Notes under the pieces: generated by a model
What the model was told of the DNA's origin: nothing
Seen by the model: the letters and a program-made list of their open reading frames with translations, nothing else
Databases searched by the model: none
Assembly (NCBI GenBank): GCA_963774455.1
Contig: CAVZFD010000004.1
Coordinates: 620,001-684,000, forward strand
Length of the DNA: 64,000 nt
Reading direction: 5' to 3'
Source of the DNA: DATFVA01 sp963774455
GTDB lineage: Bacteria; Bacteroidota; Ignavibacteria; Ignavibacteriales; Ignavibacteriaceae
Made by a program: the position numbers and the translations under genes
Part shown: positions 18,133 to 27,471 of the stretch, in pieces
Position numbering within the stretch: position 1 is the first letter of the stretch
How the letters are laid out: every line of letters begins with the position of its first letter

Positions 18133-19428
18133 ATGACAACTATAATAGATATTCTGGGAAGAGAAATACTGGATTCGAGAGGCAACCCTACTGTTGAAGT
18201 TGAAGTACAGCTGGAATCAGGAATAATAGGAAGAGCGGCCGTACCAAGTGGAGCTTCTACGGGCGAACATGAAGCTGTAGAGTTAAGAGACGGTGACAAA
18301 TCACGTTATAACGGAAAGGGTGTCCTTAAGGCAGTAGAGAACGTAAATGAAAGAATCGCTGATGAACTCATAGATTTTGATGCTGCTGACCAGGCTGAAA
18401 TAGATAACATGTTAATAACCCTTGATGGAACCGACAATAAATCATCGTTAGGTGCCAACGCGATACTTGGTGTATCGTTAGCCTGTGCAAAAGCAGTTGC
18501 CGAAACACTTGGACTCCCGTTATACAGATACATTGGCGGTACGAATGCCCGTACTCTGCCTGTCCCTATGATGAATATATTAAACGGAGGCAAACACGCT
18601 GATAATAATGTTGACTTCCAGGAGTTTATGATAATGCCTTTCGGAGCAGCGAGCTTTTCGGAAGCTTTGAGGATGGGAGTTGAAACATTCCATTCATTAA
18701 AATCTGTTTTAAGCAAAAAAGGTTACAACACCGCAGTAGGCGACGAAGGCGGATTCGCCCCCAACCTTAAATCAAATGAGGAGGCTATAGAAGTTATTCT
18801 CGAGGCAATTGGAAAAGCTGGTTATAAAGCAGGAACTGACATAGGAATTGCTCTCGATCCGGCAGCAAGTGAATTCTTTCTGAAAGAGAAGAATGCATAT
18901 CATTTATTTAAGTCGGCACCGAATAAAGAAATTCCAATAGAGAAGATGGTTGATTACTGGGCCGGCTGGGTTAAAAATTATCCCATCATATCACTTGAGG
19001 ACGGTTTGGCAGAAGACGACTGGGACGGATGGCAGCTGCTGACCCAGACCCTGGGTAATAAGATACAGCTCGTTGGAGACGACATATTTGTAACAAATAC
19101 CGAGCGCCTCGCTGAAGGAATTGAAAGAGGAGTTGCAAATTCTATTCTTATTAAGGTGAACCAGATAGGAACTCTCACCGAAACACTGGATGCAATCGAA
19201 ATGGCTAAGAAAGCCGGTTACACAAATGTTATAAGTCACCGTTCAGGCGAAACCGAGGATACAACTATTGCTGATATTGCTGTTGCGACCAATGCCGGTC
19301 AGATTAAAACCGGGTCACTCTCGAGAACTGACAGGATTGCTAAATATAATCAACTGTTAAGGATAGAGGAGGAACTTGATACCGTAGCATTGTTCCCGGG
19401 ATTATCTGCAATAAATTATACGGAATAA
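18133..19428 (+). CDS. eno: Enolase (phosphopyruvate hydratase)
   Basis: A 431-residue glycolytic enzyme converting 2-phosphoglycerate to phosphoenolpyruvate, full length for the family. Visible motifs are the substrate loop PSGASTGEHEAVELRDGD, the GDEGGFAPNL segment bearing the catalytic Glu, Mg-binding SLEDGLAEDDWDGW and VGDDIFVTN, K341 in LIKVNQIGT, and the signature SHRSGETEDT. The start follows CAGGAGAAAAA. A strong hairpin separates it from glutamine synthetase. Confidence 0.98.
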   Translation: MTTIIDILGREILDSRGNPTVEVEVQLESGIIGRAAVPSGASTGEHEAVELRDGDKSRYNGKGVLKAVENVNERIADELIDFDAADQAEIDNMLITLDGTDNKSSLGANAILGVSLACAKAVAETLGLPLYRYIGGTNARTLPVPMMNILNGGKHADNNVDFQEFMIMPFGAASFSEALRMGVETFHSLKSVLSKKGYNTAVGDEGGFAPNLKSNEEAIEVILEAIGKAGYKAGTDIGIALDPAASEFFLKEKNAYHLFKSAPNKEIPIEKMVDYWAGWVKNYPIISLEDGLAEDDWDGWQLLTQTLGNKIQLVGDDIFVTNTERLAEGIERGVANSILIKVNQIGTLTETLDAIEMAKKAGYTNVISHRSGETEDTTIADIAVATNAGQIKTGSLSRTDRIAKYNQLLRIEEELDTVALFPGLSAINYTE

Positions 19429-19440
19429 TTTTTTCACTCA

Positions 19441-19466
19441 GAGCCGGGCATTCCCCGGCTCCCTAA
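19441..19466 (+). terminator. eno: Enolase terminator hairpin
   Basis: GAGCCGGG (19441-19448) pairs perfectly with CCCGGCTC (19454-19461) over a 5-base loop; a moderate T-run (CCTAATTTT) follows. It starts 12 bases after the enolase stop codon. Confidence 0.75.
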
Positions 19467-19482
19467 TTTTACCGGGAAAAAT

Positions 19483-20865
19483 ATGCCTGTAAATGATCTT
19501 CAAAATTGTAAAACCCTTATAAAACAAAATAAAATCGATGTAATAGATCTGAAAGCGATTGACCTTTCCGGTCGGCTGCACCATATATCGCTTCCAGTCT
19601 GTGATAATATACTTGATAAAATGATTAAGGAAGGAGTAGGATTCGACGGCTCGAGTTATGGATTCAGAAAAGTAGAAAATAGCGATATGGTTCTTATACC
19701 CGACCTGAAAACAGCCGTTATCGACCCTTTTCGCGAGGCACCTACCTTAAGCTTTTACGCACACATTTCACTAACAGACGAGAAACATACCCCTTTTAAC
19801 CAGGACGGAAGATACCTGGCCAAACAGATGAAAGCCCTTCTAAAAAAAACCACTGGAGCTGATTCATCATGGTGGAGCTCTGAATTTGAGTTCTACATTT
19901 TCTCTAATGTGGAATATGATACCAGAACATCCTCTTCCTATTATAAGGTGGAGCATGCGGAAGAGTTCTATAAAAAAGCTTATCACGCTGCAAATCCCTG
20001 GGATGAATATGATGATTTCCGTGATGAGGCAAGTAAACTGCTGCAGAAATTCGGGATAAAGGTTAAGTACCATCACCATGAAGTCGGTGAAAGAGGACAG
20101 CAGGAAATAGAGACTTATTTTTCAGATCTCCTTTCAACTGCCGATAACATTATTACTGCCAAGTACATCCTTTTTAACTTTGCACGGCGTAAAAATCTTT
20201 TTATTACTTTTATGCCCAAGCCTATGTACCACCAGGCAGGCAACGGTATGCATCTTCATTTTTACCTTACAAAAAACGGGAAGAATGCATTTTACAAAAA
20301 AGGTGAATACGGGAATATGAACGAGCTGGGGAGATTCTTTATAGGAGGTATGCTTAAACATGGTCCTGCGCTATCTGCCTTTACAAATCCGAGTACAAAT
20401 TCTTACAAAAGGCTGGTACCGGGATTTGAAGCACCTGTTGCTTTAACATACGGACAGGGAAACAGGGCGTCCGCCATAAGGATTCCCAAGTATGTCTCCA
20501 ATCCTGAGGAAACGCGCTTCGAGTACCGTCCGCCGGATGCTACCGCTAATCCCTATCTATGCCTGATAGCTATGCTGCTTGCCGGGATGGATGGTGTGGT
20601 AAATAAGATTGACCCGGTAAAAGAGGGCTTTGGTCCTTACGACAAAAATTTCCTTGAAGACCCTGGAAGTACGAAATTTCAGTTTCTTCCACGAAACCTT
20701 TCCGAGGCACTTGACGCTTTAGCTGCCGATAACGATTTCATGCACCGGGGAGGAATAATTACTGATGAACTACTTGAACAATGGACAAAAATAAAGCTGG
20801 AAGAAATTCATTCCATAGGTACAATGCCTCACCCCTTCGAATATAAAATGTACTTTAATCTTTAA
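19483..20865 (+). CDS. glnA: Glutamine synthetase type I
   Basis: A 460-residue ATP-dependent glutamate-ammonia ligase. Motifs in order: VGFDGSSYGF, the metal-binding EFEFYIF, HHHEVGERGQQEIE, the ATP/metal loop GNGMHLHFYLTK, the glutamate-binding NPSTNSYKRLVPGFEAPVAL, NRASAIRIP and RFEYRPPDATANPYL. The adenylylation tyrosine motif of enterobacterial GlnA (NLYDLP) is absent; the equivalent region reads KNFLEDPGS, so control is likely by feedback rather than by GlnE. The GGGAAAAAT leader gives a good ribosome site. No nitrogen-regulation genes are adjacent. Confidence 0.95.
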   Translation: MPVNDLQNCKTLIKQNKIDVIDLKAIDLSGRLHHISLPVCDNILDKMIKEGVGFDGSSYGFRKVENSDMVLIPDLKTAVIDPFREAPTLSFYAHISLTDEKHTPFNQDGRYLAKQMKALLKKTTGADSSWWSSEFEFYIFSNVEYDTRTSSSYYKVEHAEEFYKKAYHAANPWDEYDDFRDEASKLLQKFGIKVKYHHHEVGERGQQEIETYFSDLLSTADNIITAKYILFNFARRKNLFITFMPKPMYHQAGNGMHLHFYLTKNGKNAFYKKGEYGNMNELGRFFIGGMLKHGPALSAFTNPSTNSYKRLVPGFEAPVALTYGQGNRASAIRIPKYVSNPEETRFEYRPPDATANPYLCLIAMLLAGMDGVVNKIDPVKEGFGPYDKNFLEDPGSTKFQFLPRNLSEALDALAADNDFMHRGGIITDELLEQWTKIKLEEIHSIGTMPHPFEYKMYFNL

Positions 20866-20872
20866 AATAATC

Positions 20873-20895
20873 AGGCCGTCGTAAGACGGCCTTTA
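20873..20895. terminator. Bidirectional terminator between glnA and the lipoprotein gene
   Basis: AGGCCGTC (20873-20880) and GACGGCCT (20885-20892) form a perfect 8-bp stem with a GTAA tetraloop, followed by TTAATTTA. On the minus strand the hairpin lies directly past the lipoprotein stop codon, so it serves the convergent pair. Confidence 0.85.
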
Positions 20896-20897
20896 AT

Positions 20898-21368
20898 TTA
20901 CTCAAACCCGATTTCCTTTTTCCATCCTGGTTTATACACGGAGGCCAGATCAAAAATCTTTGTCTTCAATGTAGTCAGTGATTGGGGAATGGCTGATAGC
21001 TGCCCAATGTCTATCTCTCTGGAACTGCCGTTCAGGTCTGCTTTTATTTTTGTAACCGGCGCATCAGTTTTTCTTTCAGGTTCAGGTATATCCATCTTCA
21101 AAAAATCGATCTCCTTCAGATAATCAAATAATTCATTTCGTTCATTATCTGTAATGGAGTAACTTTCATCAAACGGAGACTGCATACCGGGTTTGGTATA
21201 AAATACTTCAAGCTTATTGCCTGTAACAGTAATCCTGACTTCAAAGGGTATAAGGTATCCATGGGAATAATACTGCACACTGTTTTCTGAGCTGCCTGTT
21301 ACCCGGCTGCTGCAGCTGAAGAGCAGGGTACTTAATAAAAAGGCTGAAAACAAAATATAAAGTTTCAT
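20898..21368 (-). CDS. Small lipoprotein of unknown function
   Basis: A 156-residue protein with a lipoprotein signal: MKLYILFSAFLLSTLLFSC, with C19 as the lipidated residue (counted from the ATG at 21368; a GTG one codon earlier is also open). The mature part is a small beta-rich domain (GYLIPFEVRITVTGNKLEVF, DLNGSSREIDIGQL) of a kind seen in uncharacterised Bacteroidota lipoproteins. No catalytic motif is visible. It is followed by a shared terminator and is probably monocistronic. Confidence 0.75.
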   Translation of the reverse strand: MKLYILFSAFLLSTLLFSCSSRVTGSSENSVQYYSHGYLIPFEVRITVTGNKLEVFYTKPGMQSPFDESYSITDNERNELFDYLKEIDFLKMDIPEPERKTDAPVTKIKADLNGSSREIDIGQLSAIPQSLTTLKTKIFDLASVYKPGWKKEIGFE

Positions 21369-21441
21369 CACAGTTAACCTTTACTAATTTCTGGATATAG
21401 TTCTTCTTAAATACTCTCATACGCGAGGTTGAAACCTTTCA

Positions 21442-23976
21442 TCATTTTAAAAGGGTCATCTTTCTCGATTGCGTAAATGCAGAAGTTTTAATCCTGTAAA
21501 TATAAACTCCAGAGGCAAGGTTCTGTGCATTAAAACTGATCTCGTGACTTCCGGAATTCAGCGTTTCGTTAATCAGTGTTGCAACTTCTCTTCCACGGAT
21601 ATCGTATACTTTTAATTCGACGTTATCTCTTTTGGGAAGTGAAAACCGGATAGACGTGACAGGATTAAAAGGATTCGGATAGTTTTGTGTTAAACTATAG
21701 TCTTCAGGCGCAGTTTCCTCTATTACATTATTGATTGTTCCATCATTCAATTCTCTTACATAAATACCTCTGCCATAACTTCCTGCAACTATATAGAACT
21801 TTCCTGTAGTGTTAATTTCATCTACATAACGGAGCTCAGTAATTATAGTCGCGTCAGGCATGCCGTCATTCCAGCGGAACCAGGTTGACCCACCGTTGGT
21901 GGTTTTGTAACAGCCAAATTCACTGCCTGCTATCAATACCTGGTCATTCGTCGGGTAGGCTATTACATCAGAGAAGGGGATGTTGGGAAGATTACCGGTA
22001 ATATTTGTCCATGTAAATCCCAGATCTGTAGTCTTGTATATTTTCTTTGAGGGACCATTCTGTGATATTCCGTTCATTATTATAAATGAAGTATTGTAGT
22101 CTTCCGGGTGAGTGGATACTTTCCTGATCTGCACATCATTAGGGAGATCTGACGGAACCAGATTGTCATACCAGTTTCCATTAATATAAACCCACAGCCT
22201 GGATCCTGACGTAGCGGGCAAACAGGCATAGACGATTGTTCCGCCGTCTGATGTATACTTTGCTACAGAAAGTTCGGAGACGTTTGAAGCAAAAGGTGTT
22301 GAATTTAGTTTGGACCAGTTATCCCCGTTATCGGTTGAAACATAAACATATGGACCAGAGTTGTTAAATAAATAAATCGGATTTACCTGGTCATGACGAA
22401 TTCTTATATACCATTGGTCGGATGGATCGATACCGTTGTTTATATTTTCCCAGTTAATTCCTCCATCTGTTGACCGCAGTCTATGGAATGTCCAATCACC
22501 TCCATACACCCCATTGGTCATATAAAGTTTTCCATTATCATCAGGATCAATTGCTACACCGCCGCCATCCCCTCCGGCTGCATATGACCAGGTTGCTCCA
22601 AGATTTGTTGTGATTGATATACCATTATCCTGGGAACCCCCCGCAATGAATGCAAGGCTATTCTTAAATACGTCAATGTTAACATACTGAGTAATTGGTA
22701 TACTGTTTAAGCTGGTCGACCATGTTGCTCCAAAATCTGATGATTTGGCAAGACCTCCGTCATTGCCGATAAAGATATCAGAATTAGCCGGGTTGCGTAC
22801 GATAGCATGCTGATCTGCATGAATATTGGTTCCGGCTAATTTAGTCCATGAACTACCATCATCGGTGGTCTTCCAGAGATCCACACCTCCAACAAAAATT
22901 GTATTCGGTGACGGAGCTGAAATAATATTATCATACCATCCCTGGTTACTCATATAATTTTCAGGGGGGGATATATCTGTCCAGGTCGAAGCAAAGTCGG
23001 TAGATTTGAAGACCCCGAGAAGATTATGGTTATCATTCCTTGCAATGGCAGCATATAAGGTACCTGACTGATATGATAATGCTACTCTCCCGACGTTAGT
23101 AAACGGGAGATCAATTACATTCCACGAGGCTCCAAACAGAGCAGACCAGTAGATTTTATTTTCACCCCAATTAGCCGTGAATATCAATCCGTCTGTATTT
23201 GAGTCCGTAAATGTAAAGTCTGAAAAGTTACCGTCGAGCGTTTTTGACCATGTAGCACCGCCGTCAGCCGACCTGTAATATCCATTATCTGTTGAAGCAT
23301 GAACTTCATCAGGATGACCAGGCATGAATCTGATCTTGTATATGCTTGATGGGGTAGGAGAAATTCCGGATACGCTGTTCCAGGTTGTTCCGCCATCATG
23401 TGTTACGTAGATTCCCGAACCGCCGCGGACCCAAAATTCACCGGTCCCGATGAAAATAGTATTATTATCATTAGGATTTACCGCTACTGTTGAAACAGCA
23501 AGATCCAGGATACCATCTGAAAATGGAGTTGCACCTGTCCCTGTAACTTTCCACAGTCCGCCGCTGGCGGCGGCAACCAGAAGGTTACCGTCATTAAGTA
23601 ACTGAATATCCAAAATTCTTCCTGTATAAAATGCATTTGAACCCGGAACGGCCATTCTCACAGGACCCACAGACTGCCATCCCGTCAAAGTAGGTTCATT
23701 TTGTATTTCGGACTCGTTTTTTAATTGTGCAGCTTCTGTCCGCATTTTATGAAGTAAATCCGGTGAGAGTACTGCGCCGAACGGTTGATGCCACTGTTGA
23801 AAATACCATCTCTCGAGATCGGGACCTTTTACCGGACCCTCATTAAATTCAGTCGGGCTTTCTCCGTATGCTAATTTTTGATTTGTAACGGTATTTGTAC
23901 CGCTAAGGAAAACAAACATGCCAGCCGCAAAACAAACCAACAGCATTATGCCGGCAGACAGTAACCTTTTATCCAT
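21442..23976 (-). CDS. Secreted BNR/sortilin-like propeller glycosidase-type protein with T9SS sorting domain
   Basis: An 844-residue exported protein. A hydrophobic signal spans residues 8-26, followed by a linker containing QQWHQPFG. A large double-propeller region (about 95-745) bears about nine Asp boxes, among them THDGGTTW, SADGGATW, TTDDGSSW, STDGGINW, STDNGDNW, KTTDLGFTW and KTTNGGSTW. The T9SS domain starts near residue 765 (LTQNYPNPFNPVT ... SGVYIYRIK ... SRKMTLLK). The architecture matches VPS10/sortilin-type BNR proteins and GH74-like xyloglucanases; catalytic aspartates of GH74 cannot be placed with confidence. GGAGGC precedes the ATG. It lies head to tail with the GH5-like gene, 240 bases apart. 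Confidence 0.85.
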   Translation of the reverse strand: MDKRLLSAGIMLLVCFAAGMFVFLSGTNTVTNQKLAYGESPTEFNEGPVKGPDLERWYFQQWHQPFGAVLSPDLLHKMRTEAAQLKNESEIQNEPTLTGWQSVGPVRMAVPGSNAFYTGRILDIQLLNDGNLLVAAASGGLWKVTGTGATPFSDGILDLAVSTVAVNPNDNNTIFIGTGEFWVRGGSGIYVTHDGGTTWNSVSGISPTPSSIYKIRFMPGHPDEVHASTDNGYYRSADGGATWSKTLDGNFSDFTFTDSNTDGLIFTANWGENKIYWSALFGASWNVIDLPFTNVGRVALSYQSGTLYAAIARNDNHNLLGVFKSTDFASTWTDISPPENYMSNQGWYDNIISAPSPNTIFVGGVDLWKTTDDGSSWTKLAGTNIHADQHAIVRNPANSDIFIGNDGGLAKSSDFGATWSTSLNSIPITQYVNIDVFKNSLAFIAGGSQDNGISITTNLGATWSYAAGGDGGGVAIDPDDNGKLYMTNGVYGGDWTFHRLRSTDGGINWENINNGIDPSDQWYIRIRHDQVNPIYLFNNSGPYVYVSTDNGDNWSKLNSTPFASNVSELSVAKYTSDGGTIVYACLPATSGSRLWVYINGNWYDNLVPSDLPNDVQIRKVSTHPEDYNTSFIIMNGISQNGPSKKIYKTTDLGFTWTNITGNLPNIPFSDVIAYPTNDQVLIAGSEFGCYKTTNGGSTWFRWNDGMPDATIITELRYVDEINTTGKFYIVAGSYGRGIYVRELNDGTINNVIEETAPEDYSLTQNYPNPFNPVTSIRFSLPKRDNVELKVYDIRGREVATLINETLNSGSHEISFNAQNLASGVYIYRIKTSAFTQSRKMTLLK

Positions 23977-24217
23977 AGAGCCTCCTTTGATATTATAAAA
24001 AATGACGCAACCTGATTCTATATAAGTATAAATATCGGGAACTGCCTGCTGTTAAAGGGGGGGGCAAGCAATCGGCAAATATTTACATTAACTAAACCGA
24101 AATATTATCCTGCGGAAAGATAGTGAAGGAATCAGGATATTAAATAGTAGCGGGAATTTAGTTGCCAAATATTAATAATTCAGATATTAAAAGCAATAAT
24201 AAGGTTTTATTATCAGT

Positions 24218-25705
24218 TCACTTTATCAAAACCAACTTCCTGGTCTGGACGAAGGTTCTGCCGCGACTTCCGGAAGGTGTTGCCATAAGACGGTAGAAAT
24301 ACACTCCGCTGCTAAGCAGTGAATTATCGAATGATAAAAATATATAATGAGTCCCTGCACCTTTACTTCCCTGGTATATTATTCTGACGAATTCTCCGAG
24401 TGAGTTGAATAATTCAATCTTAACATTTGCCGGATTTCTCAGTGAGAACTGTACAGTTGTAGACGGGTTGAAGGGGTTGGGGTAATTCTGGTAAAGGATG
24501 AAATCTTTACTCTCCGTGACTTCCGGGTCTTTATCAATCAGCTGATTATACTCTTTAAATAGATACAGCAAATCGGGATCCTGGACCTCATTGAAAGCAT
24601 AACGATCTGCTATGCTCATAAGTTCGTCAGGTACATACTGCCATATAAGGGCGGAACGGGAAGGCGTGTTTTTTATAGTCCCGAGGTAGATTTTATAATT
24701 TATCATTCTCTCATCTATCACCCCGAATTCACCTAACAGAGAGGGTTTGCCAAAACTGCCGGAGAGGCTTGTATGGTCGTTTATCCATGTATTTCCTGCC
24801 AGCGGTTCGCAACCCCATTTCCCGGGATATAAGTGAAAAGAGGAATAGTCAATATTACTTATTGAGCAGTTCTCAGCAAAACTGCTTCCTTTGTATCCGT
24901 CAAATAAAAAGCGGGAATTGTTATAAAAAAGTTCGGGATCAGAATAATCCTCTATGTATTTATCATAACCCGTCTCCCCGGTGGTAAGCAGATGGTTATG
25001 GTCTGCTGATTTAAAATAATCAGCCATTTCGCTATACCAATTTCTTATTACTTCAGTGGAACCTCCTTCGTTTTCCGCCTCATTAATTAATTCAAAACTG
25101 AAAATAGCTGGTTCGTCCTTATACATAGTACCCGTATAGACATTCACCCGGTCAAGAATTAATTTCATATAATACTTATACCAGCATCGCATTGAATCAT
25201 CAGTAAAGAAATCTCTGTGAGAATATGATATACCCGTTGTTTGGCCTAAGCGGCTGTCAGCCCATTCGGTATATTGGGCTATGCCCCCGAAGTCATTATA
25301 ATTATTCTCAATAGTTAAAACCAAGTATATATTATACTGCCTGGCCTTATATATAATGTAATCAAGTGCCTTTAGTCCGCTTTCTTTAATATCGTATGGT
25401 GAATACCTGATGCAGGATGCAGTTGAAGAATCTCTGTTTGAATTAAAACCCCACGTCCTGATTACTTTTACACCGTTTTCCCGTGCTGTTCTAAATACCT
25501 TATCAACCAGGTATTTTCTGGAAGAATCAGAAGCTATCCACTGCAGGTAATAGGCGCTGAAGCCCAGGAAGGAGAAAATAGAATCACCCCTGTAAAACTT
25601 CTCATCCTTTGCATAGATGAAATTCTGCGGATAATCACGCTGGCATAATACTATGAGAAGGAATATCGGCAGGAGTTGTTTCATCAGGATATTTATTAAC
25701 GTCAT
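24218..25705 (-). CDS. Secreted GH5-like endo-beta-mannanase with T9SS sorting domain
   Basis: A 495-residue exported glycoside hydrolase. If the second Met (base 25684) is the start, the signal peptide is MKQLLPIFLLIVLC. The TIM-barrel domain (about 30-385) has GVKVIRTWGFNSNRD, the acid/base pair FELINEAEN with E209, and the nucleophile E326 in LLGEFGV, both at positions expected for clan GH-A. The layout is most like GH5_7-type mannan endo-1,4-beta-mannosidases. The T9SS domain starts near residue 400 (LYQNYPNPFNPST) and ends QTRKLVLIK; its YFYRL segment has an unusual insert (MATPSGSRGRTFV). The polysaccharide target is inferred from fold only. Confidence 0.83.
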   Translation of the reverse strand: MTLINILMKQLLPIFLLIVLCQRDYPQNFIYAKDEKFYRGDSIFSFLGFSAYYLQWIASDSSRKYLVDKVFRTARENGVKVIRTWGFNSNRDSSTASCIRYSPYDIKESGLKALDYIIYKARQYNIYLVLTIENNYNDFGGIAQYTEWADSRLGQTTGISYSHRDFFTDDSMRCWYKYYMKLILDRVNVYTGTMYKDEPAIFSFELINEAENEGGSTEVIRNWYSEMADYFKSADHNHLLTTGETGYDKYIEDYSDPELFYNNSRFLFDGYKGSSFAENCSISNIDYSSFHLYPGKWGCEPLAGNTWINDHTSLSGSFGKPSLLGEFGVIDERMINYKIYLGTIKNTPSRSALIWQYVPDELMSIADRYAFNEVQDPDLLYLFKEYNQLIDKDPEVTESKDFILYQNYPNPFNPSTTVQFSLRNPANVKIELFNSLGEFVRIIYQGSKGAGTHYIFLSFDNSLLSSGVYFYRLMATPSGSRGRTFVQTRKLVLIK

Positions 25706-25812
25706 TGAATGAAATAAATTTAAACTTTTTATGGACTAAAACATACCGGGGATAATATGTGGAAAGAAGCAGCCTGGCAGGGGAAAAACTGCCAGACCGC
25801 AGGGGATCAAGA

Positions 25813-27456
25813 CTAGCTTACTACTTCTTTTGTCTTTTGGTTTGTTCTCATCCTTGTATACATAACTGAAATTATAAGGAGTATAATGCTTACAGCAAGA
25901 AATGAGATAATCTTATAGGTAATATCATTTGAGGCTATCCCAAATGCAGCAAGGTAAAGGGAAGTTAATATTAAGGTTGATACAGCCATCATTCTGTACT
26001 TTTTATTCTTGAGCAGTCTGCCCATCAGGTAATAAAGCAATGCCAGTCCTGCCCACGATAATCCGGCGAAACTTGACGGTAAGACTACATAGAGTACATA
26101 AGGAAGTATGAAGAAGGCCATTATGAGATAAGCCAGTCTTATATTGTCCGTTGTTAATTCGAGTCTTGTTTTCTGCCAGTTCAGGATGCGTGCACTTACA
26201 AGAGCGGCCAAACCGAAACTTATTCCTTCTATTCCTACAGAATTTACATTTATAAGATAGGTAATAAGAATGCCGCCGAATATAAAAACATTTGCAACAA
26301 TTATAAACTTAGATCTGAACCAGAGCGCAGTTGAAATTACAATAATGCTCTGCCAGCAGAGGAGAATAAAGAATGCCGGTTCGCTGTAAGTTGCAATTAT
26401 AGCGGCACTCAGCGCGGCATAAGCAAACATTGCGTAAATAAAAGAAGCATATTTGCTTCTTTGCCTGGTCCAGAATAAAACAGCCAGCGCCATCAGAATC
26501 ACAAATGCTCCAAGGTGAACGATCCCAAGGTTTTGAACGCCGTTTAAAACTGAAATCAGAAGAAATAATCCATATCCTAATGAGGCATTCATAATTGTCA
26601 TAAACAATTCATCAAGTTCCTGTTTTTTTCCTTTGATAAGCAGAAGACTACCGATACCGTATACTGCCAGATAAACAAGCAGGAAGAAAAGATTGTAATG
26701 AAAACCAGTTATTATCAGAAGATCATGACCGAGCAGGGGATTATTTACAAACCAGAAACCGTGCGCCAGGCATGTAAATATGATACCGAAAACCATCAGG
26801 TTCGGAGAATTAAATTTTAATGACATGAGGACTACTGATATGCTTATCAGCGTCAGCATTACGAATATCAGCAGCGGAATTTCGGTTACGAGTGCGGTCA
26901 TCATGAAGAAAAGTTCTGCAAGCGCGATTAAATACACAGATTGACGCCTTAACGCCATCCAGAATGCAGAACCTCCCACGATCAACAGAAAAATCACGAG
27001 TAAAAATCTGCTGGTTACAATAGGTTCCAACCCGAAGAAATGCAAGCGGAGGGTTGTCAGATAAAAAAGAGCCGCGCCGCCGCCTATAAGAAAGCCTGAA
27101 ATATATTTAAATGATTTGAGCCATATTTCAGGTAATATTATCAAAGTAAAGCTTATTAAATAACCTATAAAAATCGGAAGCATCGGAGGGTAGCTATCCA
27201 GCGGCTGAGTCAAAAGAAAGAACATACCCAGAACAAACGCAAGGATACCGATCTTTGCAAACCAGTATTCTCCTATCGCAAGTTCGAGTGAATCATCCTC
27301 TTCATCAGATCTGGGACGAGAGTGTTCATTTACTATTTCTGACGTGTTCTCCTTTCTGATGTTGAGAGCGGCTTCCACATCAGTCAATCTGCGTTCAATC
27401 CGGTCCATAGTTCTAACCAGATCTTCAATCAGAGTATTTGATACCTCACTACTCAT
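25813..27456 (-). CDS. DUF2339-like polytopic membrane protein
   Basis: A 547-residue protein with an N-terminal coiled coil (about 8-45, LVRTMDRIERRLTDVEAAL), an acidic linker (RPRSDEEDDSLE), then some 15 to 17 hydrophobic segments to the end. This matches the predicted membrane proteins of the DUF2339 type, whose function is unknown. It starts 15 bases after the multihaem cytochrome gene, with GGAGG in the gap, and is thus the probable last gene of the Rieske/cytochrome operon. No charged pump residues or cofactors can be read. Confidence 0.72.
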   Translation of the reverse strand: MSSEVSNTLIEDLVRTMDRIERRLTDVEAALNIRKENTSEIVNEHSRPRSDEEDDSLELAIGEYWFAKIGILAFVLGMFFLLTQPLDSYPPMLPIFIGYLISFTLIILPEIWLKSFKYISGFLIGGGAALFYLTTLRLHFFGLEPIVTSRFLLVIFLLIVGGSAFWMALRRQSVYLIALAELFFMMTALVTEIPLLIFVMLTLISISVVLMSLKFNSPNLMVFGIIFTCLAHGFWFVNNPLLGHDLLIITGFHYNLFFLLVYLAVYGIGSLLLIKGKKQELDELFMTIMNASLGYGLFLLISVLNGVQNLGIVHLGAFVILMALAVLFWTRQRSKYASFIYAMFAYAALSAAIIATYSEPAFFILLCWQSIIVISTALWFRSKFIIVANVFIFGGILITYLINVNSVGIEGISFGLAALVSARILNWQKTRLELTTDNIRLAYLIMAFFILPYVLYVVLPSSFAGLSWAGLALLYYLMGRLLKNKKYRMMAVSTLILTSLYLAAFGIASNDITYKIISFLAVSIILLIISVMYTRMRTNQKTKEVVS

Positions 27457-27471
27457 AATACCTCCGGTGAT

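Noticed and set aside
24057..24064. G8 run between the BNR and GH5-like genes as a phase-variation site
   Set aside because: It lies in a spacer outside both reading frames and not clearly in a promoter.
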